Below, piece by piece: positions 24,604 through 33,435 of a stretch of DNA of 64,000 bases (within the stretch, counting starts at the first letter, position 1; every line of letters starts with the position of its first letter). The stretch covers positions 62,001 to 126,000 of the forward strand of contig NZ_JAEANY010000003.1 in NCBI RefSeq assembly GCF_016019885.1, given 5' to 3'. The DNA is from Aurantiacibacter sediminis (GTDB lineage: Bacteria > Pseudomonadota > Alphaproteobacteria > Sphingomonadales > Sphingomonadaceae). The notes beneath the pieces were generated by a model. That model did not search any database, was not told where the DNA came from, and saw only the letters and a program-made list of their open reading frames with translations. The position numbers and the translations under genes are program-made.

Positions 24604-26418
24604 TCAGCGGATCGTGTTCCAACTCTTCGATAACAGGCCAGCGCAGTTGATCGTTCCGACGAGCGAGTAAGTTTGCGGAAAATTGCCCCACAATTCGCCG
24701 GTTTCGAAGTCCATATCCTCGCTCAGCAGGCCTGACTTTGTGCGGTGGCCGAGCATGGTGGTGAAGAGCTCGCGCGCTTCATCCTTGCGGTCCATCAGTG
24801 CCAGTGCTTCGATCAGCCAGAAGGTGCAGATGTTGAAGGCCGTTTCGGGCGCGCCGAAATCATCCTCTGCGGCATAGCGCAGCATGTGTTCGCCGCGCCG
24901 AAGCTCGCGCTCGATCTGCTCGAATGTGGCGACGAACCGCGGATCGTCAGGCTCGACATAGCGCAGTTCGAGCAGCTGGAGCAGGCTCGCATCGAGGTAA
25001 TCGCTTTCGAAGCTGGCGCCGTAATGTCCGCCTTCCCCGTTTTCTTTCCACGCCTTGTCTTCGATCTTCTCGGTGATCGCTTTCGCCCTCTCACGCCAGA
25101 ATTCGGCGCGGTCCGGCTTGCCAATTTGTTCGGCAACCTTGGACAGGCGATCGCAGGCCGCCCAGCTCATGACCGCGGAATAGGTATGAACCTCTTGCCG
25201 GGTGCGGAATTCCCACAGGCCTGCATCGGGCTGATCGTGCATTTTCCACGCTGCCTCGCCCACTTCCTCCAGACTTTCGAAATCGCGCTCATCCGCCATG
25301 CGCAGCAGGCGACGGTCGAAGAAACCCTGTGCGGTAGGAAGCACGATCTGGCCATAGGCGTCATGCTGGATCTGCTTGTAGGCGGCATTGCCGATGCGCA
25401 CGGGCCCCATGCCGCGATAACCAGCGAGATAGGCAGCTGTGGTTTCATTCAGCTCGCCCTCGCCCATCACCGAATAGAGCGGCTGGATCTGCCCGCCTTT
25501 CGCGCCATCGACGATATTGCGGAGATAGCCGAGGTATTTCTCTAGCACATCGAGCGCGCCAAGCCGGTTCAGGGCCTGCACGGTGTAATAGCTGTCCCGG
25601 ATCCAGCAGTAGCGGTAATCCCAATTTCGCTCGCTGCCGGGCGCTTCAGGGATCGAGGTCGTGAGCGCCGCCACAATCGCGCCGGTCTCTTCATGCTGGC
25701 AGAGCTTCAGCGTGATGGCGCAGCGGATCACCTCATCCTGCCATTCGTAGGGTGTCGCTAGCCCGCGCGACCAGTGCTGCCAGTATTTGCGCGTGCTCTG
25801 CTCCATCCGCCGGATTTCTTCGCGCAGATTGCCCGTGAAGGGTTCATCCGGACCAAGGAAGAAATGCGTATCGCCTTCGATGCGAAAGGTACGGTTTTCG
25901 AGGATGTAGCCCACTGGCGCATCGGTGCTAAGCCGCAGCGCCTGGTCGCCGAGCAGATAGCGAATGTGATTGGTGCCATTGGTGGTTTCTGCGAGCGCCG
26001 CGCCGTGGTTCTTCATCGGGCGCAAGATGATCCGAATACGTGGACTTCCAGACACCGGGCGCACGATGCGGGAGAAGGCGACCGGGCGATACATCCGGCC
26101 CTTACCTTCAAATCGCGGACAGAAATCAAGGATTTCGACAGCGCTGCCGTCTTCCGCCTTAAGCGTGGTCAGCAGGATCGGCGTATTGCGGATATATTCC
26201 TGCCGCGCGCCGACCTGTCCTTCCAGCTCGAAGCGCCAGGTACCGGCATCCTGCTGATCACTGTTCAGAAGCGCACAGAATGTCGGATCGCCATCGACAC
26301 GTGGGACACAGCCCCAGACGAGCGCTCCGCGCGTGTCGATCAGGCCGGAGACCTGACAATTGCCAATGGGCCACAGCTCAAGACTGCTTTGATGCTCGCT
26401 CGCTAATGTATCACTCAC
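24604..26418 (-). CDS. GH15 family glucoamylase/trehalase-like hydrolase
   Basis: 604 residues. The N-terminal part (SLELWPIGNCQVSGLID) and the catalytic core RNWDYRYCWIRDSYYTVQAL are those of bacterial GH15 alpha-glycosidases; a catalytic acid Glu lies in AGLWEFR near residue 400. Some bacterial GH15 proteins are trehalases, others glucoamylases; the position between otsB and otsA suggests a trehalose-related substrate. The frame begins at 26430, but GTG at 26418 forms a GTGA overlap with the otsB stop and is the better start. No signal peptide, so it acts in the cytoplasm. Confidence 0.9.
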   Translation of the reverse strand: MSDTLASEHQSSLELWPIGNCQVSGLIDTRGALVWGCVPRVDGDPTFCALLNSDQQDAGTWRFELEGQVGARQEYIRNTPILLTTLKAEDGSAVEILDFCPRFEGKGRMYRPVAFSRIVRPVSGSPRIRIILRPMKNHGAALAETTNGTNHIRYLLGDQALRLSTDAPVGYILENRTFRIEGDTHFFLGPDEPFTGNLREEIRRMEQSTRKYWQHWSRGLATPYEWQDEVIRCAITLKLCQHEETGAIVAALTTSIPEAPGSERNWDYRYCWIRDSYYTVQALNRLGALDVLEKYLGYLRNIVDGAKGGQIQPLYSVMGEGELNETTAAYLAGYRGMGPVRIGNAAYKQIQHDAYGQIVLPTAQGFFDRRLLRMADERDFESLEEVGEAAWKMHDQPDAGLWEFRTRQEVHTYSAVMSWAACDRLSKVAEQIGKPDRAEFWRERAKAITEKIEDKAWKENGEGGHYGASFESDYLDASLLQLLELRYVEPDDPRFVATFEQIERELRRGEHMLRYAAEDDFGAPETAFNICTFWLIEALALMDRKDEARELFTTMLGHRTKSGLLSEDMDFETGELWGNFPQTYSLVGTINCAGLLSKSWNTIR

Positions 26419-27155
26419 AATTGCAACCAATGGTGCACTGCAGCAGGACTGGCAAGACCGTATCGCGCGTTTTCGCTCGGCCGATCCCCCACGGCGATGC
26501 CGAACCCGCCCAATTCATTCGCGGCGCGCATGCCGTCTTCGTCTGTGACGTCATCGCCGATGAAGACAGGCGTAGACCCAGCGAAGAGCGTTGTTTCCAT
26601 GAAAGCACGCACCGCGCTCGCCTTGTTCGCCTCGTCGGCCACGAATTCGATCACGCATTTGCCTTGCTTCACGATGATGCCCCGCTCTTCCGCAAGAGCC
26701 TGCGCAAATTGCAGCCCTTTATGTTCGAGCGTCGGGTCGGACCGATAGTGTAGCGCCGCCCCGTGGGTCTTCACCTCCAGGGAAAAGCCGTGGGCTTCGG
26801 CAAACTCAGCGATGCTATCGCGCGTGTCTTTCGCCAAATCCTTCGGTTCCGCACCGATCGCCGCACCGCCTGCATCCCGGCAATCGCTCCCGTGGGACCC
26901 AGCCCGCGCAACGGAGAGCTCACCCGTATGCTTTTCAAGATCGGCGAGCGCCCGCCCGCTCACCACGGCAAGTCTGCCCTCCAATCGTTCATGCAACGAG
27001 CCGAGGCGCTGCGAAAGATCGCCCGGCACTTCGATGCTATCCGGAGTGTCGGCGATGTCGACCAGAGTTCCGTCGAAATCGAGGAAAAGCGCAATCGATT
27101 GCTCTTCATTGAGAGTATCGAGTGCAGGCGGCGGAGGGAGCGAATTGGAGACCAT
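26415..27155 (-). CDS. otsB: Trehalose-6-phosphate phosphatase
   Basis: Removes phosphate from trehalose 6-phosphate. 246 residues, a HAD-superfamily enzyme. Motif I FLDFDGTLVDIA carries both catalytic Asp; VVSGRALADL is the cap region; FIGDDVTDEDGM is motif IV near the end. The frame extends upstream to 27266, but ATG 27155 gives the usual 20-odd residues before motif I. There is no clear ribosome-binding site, and a promoter-like pair ends about 9 bases before the ATG, so the message may be leaderless. It is first in the otsB-GH15-otsA operon. Confidence 0.94.
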   Translation of the reverse strand: MVSNSLPPPPALDTLNEEQSIALFLDFDGTLVDIADTPDSIEVPGDLSQRLGSLHERLEGRLAVVSGRALADLEKHTGELSVARAGSHGSDCRDAGGAAIGAEPKDLAKDTRDSIAEFAEAHGFSLEVKTHGAALHYRSDPTLEHKGLQFAQALAEERGIIVKQGKCVIEFVADEANKASAVRAFMETTLFAGSTPVFIGDDVTDEDGMRAANELGGFGIAVGDRPSENARYGLASPAAVHHWLQL

Positions 27156-27163
27156 GAAGGGTC

Positions 27164-27191
27164 TGTCTAACGCGATGCTGGCATCCGTCAA
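27164..27191 (-). promoter_or_regulatory. Candidate promoter for the trehalose operon
   Basis: On the minus strand TTGACG (27191-27186), 16 bases, TAGACA (27169-27164). The start of transcription would fall at or within a few bases of the otsB ATG (27155), and no Shine-Dalgarno sequence is seen, which is consistent with a leaderless mRNA. Further upstream are a 10-bp palindrome CGCAATTGCG (27266-27275) and an 8-bp hairpin (27285-27305). Confidence 0.4.
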
Positions 27192-27284
27192 ACAGGGCAA
27201 TTCGGCCAGCACGCCAAGAATTTGCGAGCCAAACGCCTCCGGTGCGCCTATGGGGGCCGCAATCACGCAATTGCGATTGCTTCC

Positions 27285-27305
27285 GCACGCCGTTTTTCGG
27301 CGTGC
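27285..27305. other. Perfect 8-bp hairpin between otsB and helicase gene
   Basis: GCACGCCG (27285-27292), TTTTT loop, CGGCGTGC (27298-27305). It lies in the divergent 201-base region, 52 bases before the helicase ATG. No T-run follows on either strand, so it is not a standard terminator. It could be an operator dyad or a leader hairpin. Confidence 0.3.
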
Positions 27306-27356
27306 CCGCGCCGTTCACGCTGAACTGGCGCGGTCATTTTAGTTTAGGTTCGATAG

Positions 27357-29165
27357 ATGAAATTCCCTCCCCTTCCCGCCAGTCTTGAGGCTGCCCTTGC
27401 CGAGCGCGGCTATGAAAGCGCAACACCCGTCCAGGCGGAAGTGATGCAGCCCGATGCCGCGGGCCGCGATCTTATCGTTTCCGCGCAGACCGGATCGGGC
27501 AAGACCATCGCATTCGGTATTGCCATGGCCGAGGACCTGCTCGGCAGTGAAGACACAATCTCCTTTGCAATCCGCCCCGCCGCACTCATCATCGCGCCGA
27601 CGCGCGAACTGGCCTTGCAGGTCAGCCGCGAACTCGCGTGGCTCTACGCCAAGGCGGGCGCCCGCATCGCGACCTGTGTCGGCGGCATGAACCCGCAGCA
27701 GGAACGCAAGAACCTGCGCTCTGGCGCGACTATCGTGGTGGGAACACCCGGGCGTCTGCGCGATCATCTGGAGCGCGGCGCGCTCGATTTGTCGGAATTG
27801 AAGGCCGTCGTTCTCGATGAGGCGGATGAAATGCTCGACATGGGCTTTCGCGAAGAGCTGGAGGAAATCCTCGACGCGACACCCGATACCCGCCGCACGC
27901 TGTTGTTCTCCGCCACGATGCCGCGCCCGATCGAAGCGCTGGCGCGCCGTTACCAGCAGAATGCCCTGCGGATTGCGACGATCAGCGAAGGGCGCGGACA
28001 TGGTGATATCGCCTATCAGGCCGTCACCGTCTCGCCGCCCGAAATCGAGAATGCGGTCGTCAATTTGCTGCGCTTCCATGAGGCCGAAACGGCGATCCTG
28101 TTCTGCGCAACACGCGAGAAGGTACGCCATCTGCACGCCACATTGCAGGAGCGCGGCTTTGCGGTCGTTGCCCTTTCCGGTGAGCATTCGCAGCAGGAAC
28201 GCAATCAGGCGCTCCAGGCGCTACGCGATCGCCGTGCCCGCGTATGTGTCGCTACCGATGTGGCGGCGCGCGGCATCGATCTTCCGACGTTGAGCCTTGT
28301 TGTGCACGTCGAGATACCGCGCGATGCCGAGACTTTGCAGCACCGTTCCGGCCGTACAGGCCGCGCGGGAAACAAAGGCACGGCGGTGATGATCGTGCCG
28401 TTTTCGCGGCGCAAGCGCGTTGAATCCATGCTGCGCCACGCCAAGATCACGGCCGAATGGACCGACGCGCCCGATCGCGATGCCATCAAGGCGAAAGACC
28501 GCGAGCGCCTTCTCGAAAAGCTGCTTGCGCCGGTTGAGGTGGATGACGGCGATCGGGAACTCGCTGAGCGCCTGCTGGCAGAACGCACTCCGGTAGAGAT
28601 CGCCGCCATGCTGGTGCAGGCGCACCGTGCGAGCATGCCCGAACCCGAAGATTTGATCGCCAATACGCCCGAAGCGCGGCGTGAGGCCCAGAAGGATCGC
28701 CATCGCCCAGGCTTTGAAGACACGGTGTGGTTCCGCATGGGGCTGGGCCGTCGCCAGAACGCCGATCCGCGCTGGATCCTGCCGCTGCTTTGCCGCCGGG
28801 GTCACATCACCCGCAATGAAATCGGCGCGATCCGCATCGGGCCGGACGAAACCTTTTTCCAGATCCCGCGCCAGATTGCCGACAAATTCGCCGATGCCGC
28901 CGCACGCTCTGCGCAGAGTGACGATGACGAGGATCCGGTGCTGATCGAACGCTCTGAAAGCGGGCCTCGTGAAGTTGCTCGCGGCAATCGCAAGCGGGGA
29001 CACGGAAAGTCGCATGGCGACGGACCGCGGGTAAAGGCGAAGCGCAATTTCAAGAAGTCGGACAAAGGCAAAGGTTCGTTCAAGCCGGGCAAGCGTGACA
29101 AGCAGGGTAAGCCGCACAAGGGCCCCAAGGGACCGAAACCCTCCGCCAAAAAACAGAGGGACTAA
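27357..29165 (+). CDS. DEAD-box RNA helicase with C-terminal RNA-binding domain
   Basis: 602 residues. Q motif GYESATPVQAEVM, Walker A AQTGSGKT, PTRELALQ, GTPGRL, LDEADEMLDMGF, SAT, and the second RecA domain with ATDVAARGIDLP and HRSGRTGRAG. Around residues 460-520 a DbpA-type RNA-binding domain (RWILPLLCRRGHITRNEIGAIRI) follows. The tail is Lys/Gly-rich and basic. DbpA/CsdA-like proteins remodel rRNA during ribosome assembly or help in the cold; which applies is not certain. Confidence 0.93.
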   Translation: MKFPPLPASLEAALAERGYESATPVQAEVMQPDAAGRDLIVSAQTGSGKTIAFGIAMAEDLLGSEDTISFAIRPAALIIAPTRELALQVSRELAWLYAKAGARIATCVGGMNPQQERKNLRSGATIVVGTPGRLRDHLERGALDLSELKAVVLDEADEMLDMGFREELEEILDATPDTRRTLLFSATMPRPIEALARRYQQNALRIATISEGRGHGDIAYQAVTVSPPEIENAVVNLLRFHEAETAILFCATREKVRHLHATLQERGFAVVALSGEHSQQERNQALQALRDRRARVCVATDVAARGIDLPTLSLVVHVEIPRDAETLQHRSGRTGRAGNKGTAVMIVPFSRRKRVESMLRHAKITAEWTDAPDRDAIKAKDRERLLEKLLAPVEVDDGDRELAERLLAERTPVEIAAMLVQAHRASMPEPEDLIANTPEARREAQKDRHRPGFEDTVWFRMGLGRRQNADPRWILPLLCRRGHITRNEIGAIRIGPDETFFQIPRQIADKFADAAARSAQSDDDEDPVLIERSESGPREVARGNRKRGHGKSHGDGPRVKAKRNFKKSDKGKGSFKPGKRDKQGKPHKGPKGPKPSAKKQRD

Positions 29166-29203
29166 AAGCGGCAACGATCGGTGGGGTCCTGCGTTGATAG
29201 GAA

Positions 29204-29223
29204 AACGCTTTGCGAAAAAGCAT
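29204..29223 (+). repeat. 20-base motif, copy 1 of 2
   Basis: AACGCTTTGCGAAAAAGCAT, 30 bases before the NAD-binding-protein start. It contains the small dyad GCTT...AAGC. An almost identical copy (19 of 20 bases) is at 42195-42214 between pgsA and the LplT-like gene. Both copies are intergenic. Confidence 0.4.
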
Positions 29224-29252
29224 TCCATCCACTTCAATCGCAGGATAGTCCC

Positions 29253-29852
29253 ATGAATGTTCTTATTGCCGGCTCCACCGGAGCAACCGGCCTTCGCCTT
29301 ACCCGGCAACTCGCCGAGGCTGGTCACAATCCTATCGCGATGCACCGCGCATCCTCTGACACGTCACAATTGCCCAAAGGTGTTGCGACGCGAGAAGCCG
29401 ATCTGACTGAGCTTTCCAATGATGTGTGCGACGGCGCAGAAGTCGTCGTCTTCGCTGCCGGCTCGGGCGGCGATACCAGCGCAGAAATGACGGATAAGGT
29501 CGACCGTGACGGTGCGAAGAAGCTGGTCGATATTGCTGTAAACAGCGGGGTAAAGCATTTCGTGATGCTCAGCTCGGTCGGCGCAGTTGATCCTGATCCG
29601 GAATCCGATCTCGCGCATTATCTGCAAGCCAAGCATGAGGCGGACGAGCACCTGATGGCTTCGGGCTTGTCCTACACCATCGTGCGTCCCGTTGCCCTCA
29701 CCGATGACGAGGGATCGCGCGATATGAATCTGGGCGACGACGTGGACCCGAGCGGCAAGGCAGCACGCGGCGATGTCGCAGCAATCCTCGCTCGCGCGGT
29801 GAATGACGAGACGCTCGCGGGGAAGGTCTTCCTTATTGAAAGCCGCATATGA
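29253..29852 (+). CDS. NAD(P)-binding atypical SDR protein
   Basis: 199 residues. Rossmann motif LIAGSTGATGLRL at the N-terminus (residues 4-16), VVVFAAGSGGDTS, then HFVMLSSVGAVDP and YTIVRPVALTDD. This is the atypical short-chain dehydrogenase group (NmrA/SDR_a5-like), often redox sensors or reductases of unknown substrate. ATG at 29253 is chosen because the Rossmann strand starts right there; the frame upstream from 29181 holds no family residues. It lies just before tRNA-Met, which is on the opposite strand. Confidence 0.85.
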   Translation: MNVLIAGSTGATGLRLTRQLAEAGHNPIAMHRASSDTSQLPKGVATREADLTELSNDVCDGAEVVVFAAGSGGDTSAEMTDKVDRDGAKKLVDIAVNSGVKHFVMLSSVGAVDPDPESDLAHYLQAKHEADEHLMASGLSYTIVRPVALTDDEGSRDMNLGDDVDPSGKAARGDVAAILARAVNDETLAGKVFLIESRI

Positions 29853-29869
29853 TCGCTATTGCTGGGATT

Positions 29870-29946
29870 TGGTAGCGGAGGAGGGACTTGAACCCCCGAC
29901 ACGCGGATTATGATTCCGCTGCTCTAACCACCTGAGCTACTCCGCC
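29870..29946 (-). tRNA. tRNA-Met (CAT), elongator type
   Basis: 77 bases with an encoded CCA end (29870-29872 read on the minus strand). The acceptor stem GGCGGAG pairs with CTCCGCT. D-arm AGCTC...GAGC, anticodon stem GCGGA/TCCGC with loop ATCATAA (anticodon CAT), variable loop, T-arm with TTCAAGT loop. It begins with G rather than the C1-A72 mismatch of initiator tRNA, so it is elongator Met; lysidine-modified Ile is less likely. Confidence 0.93.
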
Positions 29947-29985
29947 CCAAAAGGGATGCACGCGCGGCGCGCTGTGCAGGCGGCG

Positions 29986-30014
29986 CATTTAGGTGGGCTT
30001 TCACGCCCGGTCAA
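29986..30014 (-). promoter_or_regulatory. Candidate promoter of tRNA-Met
   Basis: On the minus strand TTGACC (30014-30009), 17 bases, TAAATG (29991-29986). The -10 lies 39 bases before the mature tRNA 5' end, a normal distance for a processed 5' leader. Confidence 0.5.
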
Positions 30015-30066
30015 CTGGCGAAATGGCCTCTGTGCAAAATCCTCTGCCGATTATTGCGCCGTTCTG

Positions 30067-30591
30067 TCAGGCGTCGGCGCGCCCGCGGAAGGTGAAGGTG
30101 CCGAGGTGATCCCACGGGCCGCCCTGATAGGCGTGCAGTTCAAGCCCCGGGAAGGTGAAATCCCGCTCGATGACTTGCGGCGCCAGCTCCGCCTGCAGCG
30201 CCTTGGCTTCCTTGCTTGTCACCTTGTTTTGGACGGTCACATGCAAGCGTGGGCTGTGCTGGTCCTGGCTGGTGAGCATGCCGTGAAAGCGATTGGCAAT
30301 CTCGTCTCGCACGCGGCGCATGGCATCGCTCTCCAGCTTCAGCGCAGTGCCGCCGCCAAGGCTCATGATCCCCGCCAATCGCGCCGGAACGGGCGCATAT
30401 TCGCGCGCCATCGTGATGAGACATTCGCGCACTTCGCCCTCGCAGCTCGGCGGTAGCGAGTGAAACAGCGTGACGTGCGCGTCGAGATAATTGCGCTCTG
30501 GCGGGAAATGCTCCTGACGCAGGCGATTGGCCCAGCCCTGCAAGTCCTTGGGCAGCTGCGCAGTGACGATCAGGGGAGCATTCTCAGCCAA
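30067..30591 (-). CDS. 2'-5' RNA ligase / 2H phosphoesterase family protein
   Basis: 174 residues. Two HxT/S motifs of the 2H phosphoesterase fold are visible: HVTLFHSLPP at about residues 39-48 and LHVTVQNKV at about 114-122. These enzymes open cyclic phosphates or act on 2'-5' linkages in RNA; the natural substrate is usually unknown. The start is TTG at 30591, six bases after the mltG stop, so the two are co-transcribed. Pro/Arg-rich helices between the motifs are family-like. Confidence 0.88.
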   Translation of the reverse strand: MAENAPLIVTAQLPKDLQGWANRLRQEHFPPERNYLDAHVTLFHSLPPSCEGEVRECLITMAREYAPVPARLAGIMSLGGGTALKLESDAMRRVRDEIANRFHGMLTSQDQHSPRLHVTVQNKVTSKEAKALQAELAPQVIERDFTFPGLELHAYQGGPWDHLGTFTFRGRADA

Positions 30592-30597
30592 TCGCGA

Positions 30598-31566
30598 TCA
30601 CATCTCGCCGCGTTCCCGGCGCAGAGCAAACCAGCGCTCGACGGCGGCATTATGTCCATCGATTGTCGAATTGAAATCATGACCCCCAGTTCCATCGGCG
30701 ACCATGAAGATCGCGTCCGTCTCTGCCGGGTTCAGCACGGCGGCAATGCTTTCCCGCCCCGGATTGGTGATGGGGCCAGCTGGCAGACCAGGCATTTGAT
30801 ATGTGTTGTAGTCATTGATGTCGTCGATCTCCGACTGGCGGATGCGCCGCCCCAGCGGGCGACCGCGCGTGATCGGATAGATAATCGTGGGATCAGCCTG
30901 CAGCCAGATGCCCTGGCGGATACGGTTGGAATAGAGCCCGGCGACCATTTCGCGCTCTTCAGGCACGCCCGTTTCCTTCTCAACGATGCTGGCGAGGATC
31001 ACCGCCTCCTCCGGGCTGCTGACGACAGTATTGGGTCCACGCTGCGGCCAGAGCTCGGCGAGAACCTCGTCCATTGCCCGCTGCATGCGTGCAAGCACGG
31101 CGATCCGCTCCTCACCGCGCTCGAACTGATAGGTGTCGGGCAGTACGGAGCCTTCGTCGGGCACAGGGATTTCGCCGACGAGCAGGTCTTCCGCCATCAG
31201 CATGTCATGGATGATGACGCTGGGCGTGCCTTCGGGGATAGTGACGCGATAGGCGATGGCTTCGCCGTGCTGGAAAGTGTCGAGGATGGAGGCTGGGCTT
31301 GCGCCAGCTGGCAGTGCAAACTCGCCCGCCTTTATCGGATCGCCGCCGCCGAACACTTTTGCGCGCAGCAGGAAGGCATCGGCGGAGGCAATGTGCCCCT
31401 CCTCTTCCAGCAGTCCTGCGACTGACGTCAGCGATGCGCCCGAGGGCACGGTGAAGGCGACTTCTTCCTCGACCGAGGATGTGCCCCACCAGCCCCAGGC
31501 GAACCAGCCCAGCACGGCGACGAACACCAATATGCCCGCCGCGACCAGGCCGCCCAGTTTCTTCAT
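30598..31566 (-). CDS. mltG: Endolytic murein transglycosylase MltG
   Basis: Inner-membrane lytic transglycosylase that cuts nascent peptidoglycan strands and sets glycan length. 322 residues: one N-terminal membrane segment (about 5-28), a LysM-like region (VPSGASLTSVAGLLEEEG), then the YceG fold with the catalytic Glu in ILASIVEKETGVPEERE near residue 190 and GLPAGPITNPGR. It follows fabF by one base, so it is translated from the fabF transcript, the usual fabF-mltG order. Confidence 0.94.
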   Translation of the reverse strand: MKKLGGLVAAGILVFVAVLGWFAWGWWGTSSVEEEVAFTVPSGASLTSVAGLLEEEGHIASADAFLLRAKVFGGGDPIKAGEFALPAGASPASILDTFQHGEAIAYRVTIPEGTPSVIIHDMLMAEDLLVGEIPVPDEGSVLPDTYQFERGEERIAVLARMQRAMDEVLAELWPQRGPNTVVSSPEEAVILASIVEKETGVPEEREMVAGLYSNRIRQGIWLQADPTIIYPITRGRPLGRRIRQSEIDDINDYNTYQMPGLPAGPITNPGRESIAAVLNPAETDAIFMVADGTGGHDFNSTIDGHNAAVERWFALRRERGEM

Positions 31567-31567
31567 G

Positions 31568-32830
31568 TCAGTCCTCTACGCGCTTCATCACCAGCGACGC
31601 ATTGGTGCCACCAAAGCCGAAGCTGTTGTTAAGTACTGCTTTCACTTCGCGCTTTTTCGCGGTGAGCGGAACGAGATCGACGCCTTCGGTGCCATCATCC
31701 GGATTGTGGAGGTTCAGCGTCGGCGGGACAACCTGATCGCGCATGGCGAGGATGCAGAAGATGCTCTCCACCGCGCCTGCACCGCCCAGCAAGTGGCCGA
31801 TCGCAGACTTGGTGCTGCTCATGGACGCACCGCCCAGATCGTCGCCCAGTACGCGGCGCACCGCGGCAAGCTCGATCGTGTCGGCCATGGTGCTGGTGCC
31901 ATGCGCGTTCACGTAATCGATGTCTGCTGGTTCAAGCCCTGCCTTCTTCAGCGCCATGCGCATCGCGTTCTCGGCGCCCTTGCCTTCGGGATGCGGTGCG
32001 GTGACGTGATAGGCATCGCCCGAGAGGCCGTAGCCCACGACTTCGGCGTAAATCGTCGCACCGCGTGCCTTGGCGTGTTCATATTCCTCGAGCACGACGA
32101 CACCTGCGCCCTCGCCCATTACAAAGCCCTCGCGGTCCTTGTCATAGGGGCGGCTCGCCTCGGTCGGGCGGTCATTGAAACCGGTGTTGAGCGCGCGGGC
32201 CTGCGCGAACCCGGCGATGCCGATGGGGCAAATGGTCGCCTCTGCGCCGCCAGCCAGCATGATGTCAGCATCGTCATCGCGGATCATCCGTGCCGCGTCT
32301 CCGATCGAGTGAGCCCCGGTGGAGCATGCCGTCACAACCGCGTGGTTGGGCCCCATCAGGCCGTATTTGATGCTGACCTGACCGGAGATCAGATTGATCA
32401 GGCGGCCATGCACGAAGTGCGGAGAGACACGGCCCGGGCCGCGATTGGCGAGATTGTTTGATTCCAGCTCGATACCCGGCAACCCGCCGATGCCCGAACC
32501 GATCGAGCAGCCTGCGCGCAGTTTCTGCTCATCGGTCAGTTCGGTCAGGCCAGCGTCTTCCAGTGCCTGCCCGGCCGCGTCGATGCCGAATACGATGAAC
32601 GGGTCTACCTGCCGTTGAATCTTGCCATCCACACGCTTGTCCGGATCGAAGCCCCATGGGTGATCGGCAGGCTTTACCTCGCCCGCGATAGTGCATTTCT
32701 GGTCCGCCGGATCGAATTTGGTGATCTGGCCGATCCCGCTTTCACCCGCGATCAGGTTTTTCCAACTGGTTGCGACATCACCGCCTAAAGGGGTGACAAG
32801 GCCAAGGCCAGTTACGACGACACGCCGCAT
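31568..32830 (-). CDS. fabF: 3-oxoacyl-ACP synthase II
   Basis: Condenses malonyl-ACP with acyl-ACP in fatty-acid elongation. 420 residues from the ATG at 32830, which gives the family N-terminus MRRVVVTGLGLVTPLGG (the frame opens five codons earlier). Catalytic Cys in VTACSTGAHSIG, His in NAHGTSTMADTIE and the second His in KSAIGHLLGGAGA form the intact triad. It lies 124 bases after acpP, separated by a terminator-like hairpin, and is followed by mltG. Confidence 0.97.
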   Translation of the reverse strand: MRRVVVTGLGLVTPLGGDVATSWKNLIAGESGIGQITKFDPADQKCTIAGEVKPADHPWGFDPDKRVDGKIQRQVDPFIVFGIDAAGQALEDAGLTELTDEQKLRAGCSIGSGIGGLPGIELESNNLANRGPGRVSPHFVHGRLINLISGQVSIKYGLMGPNHAVVTACSTGAHSIGDAARMIRDDDADIMLAGGAEATICPIGIAGFAQARALNTGFNDRPTEASRPYDKDREGFVMGEGAGVVVLEEYEHAKARGATIYAEVVGYGLSGDAYHVTAPHPEGKGAENAMRMALKKAGLEPADIDYVNAHGTSTMADTIELAAVRRVLGDDLGGASMSSTKSAIGHLLGGAGAVESIFCILAMRDQVVPPTLNLHNPDDGTEGVDLVPLTAKKREVKAVLNNSFGFGGTNASLVMKRVED

Positions 32831-32849
32831 ATATCTTCTCCGCAATCAA

Positions 32850-32880
32850 GAAAGGCCCAGCCATAATGGCTGAGCCTTCC
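32850..32880 (-). terminator. Terminator-like hairpin between acpP and fabF
   Basis: The stem runs 32852-32863 and 32867-32878 (12 bp with one wobble, loop of three bases). On the minus strand it is followed by TTTC then TTGATT. The T-run is broken, so termination is probably partial: it would give much acpP message and a smaller acpP-fabF read-through. Confidence 0.6.
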
Positions 32881-32954
32881 ATACCCCTTCACGTTCATCG
32901 CAGCCGTTTGGCCGTCTTAACGATGCGGGGTGAGTTCAAAGGGTCAGCCAGCTC

Positions 32955-33191
32955 TTAGCTAGTGTGTTCCTCAATGTACTTGTTGGCGTCGCCAACCGTG
33001 TTGATCTTTTCGGCAGCGTCGTCCGGAATTTCCACACCGAACTCTTCTTCGAAAGCCATCACCAGCTCAACGATGTCGAGGCTGTCGGCACCCAGGTCGT
33101 CGATGAAGCTGGCTTCCGGAGTCACCTTGTCTTCTTCCACACCGAGATGCTCGACGACGATCTTCTTCACGCGGTCAGCGGTATCGCTCAT
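32955..33191 (-). CDS. acpP: Acyl carrier protein
   Basis: Carries acyl chains on a phosphopantetheine arm in fatty-acid and lipid-A synthesis. 78 residues, acidic, with the modification site Ser in [19 protein letters not shown] (about residue 36). It has a strong GAGGG ribosome site. It lies upstream of fabF, as in most proteobacteria, with a hairpin between them that probably lowers fabF expression relative to acpP. Confidence 0.98.
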   Translation of the reverse strand: MSDTADRVKKIVVEHLGVEEDKVTPEASFIDDLGADSLDIVELVMAFEEEFGVEIPDDAAEKINTVGDANKYIEEHTS

Positions 33192-33435
33192 GTATTCCCT
33201 CTCAAACTTGGGGTTTCAAATGTCCCTTTCGCCCTAATGAACGGGCGCGACAAGCGCAAGGGCCTGCAACACCTCTGTCTGATGGTTGTTTTGCAAGTAC
33301 CTCAATGGCGATGACGCGGGAAGTGTCCGCATTTCCACCTTAGCGATGAAGGGAGGCTGGGCAGCGACCAGTGGGGGAAACATACTCACCGCCATCCATT
33401 GGTTAGACAAGCAACTGATAAAAAGGAGATTTTTC

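Noticed and set aside
29870-29946. Initiator tRNA-fMet
   Set aside because: The acceptor stem is fully paired at position 1 and it lacks the three G-C pairs in the anticodon stem typical of initiator tRNA.
33362-33400. Possible EcfG promoter before the DUF2383 gene
   Set aside because: GGAAA-N16-CATT has two mismatches to GGAAC-N16-CGTT, including in the invariant C and G, so I do not list it as a promoter.
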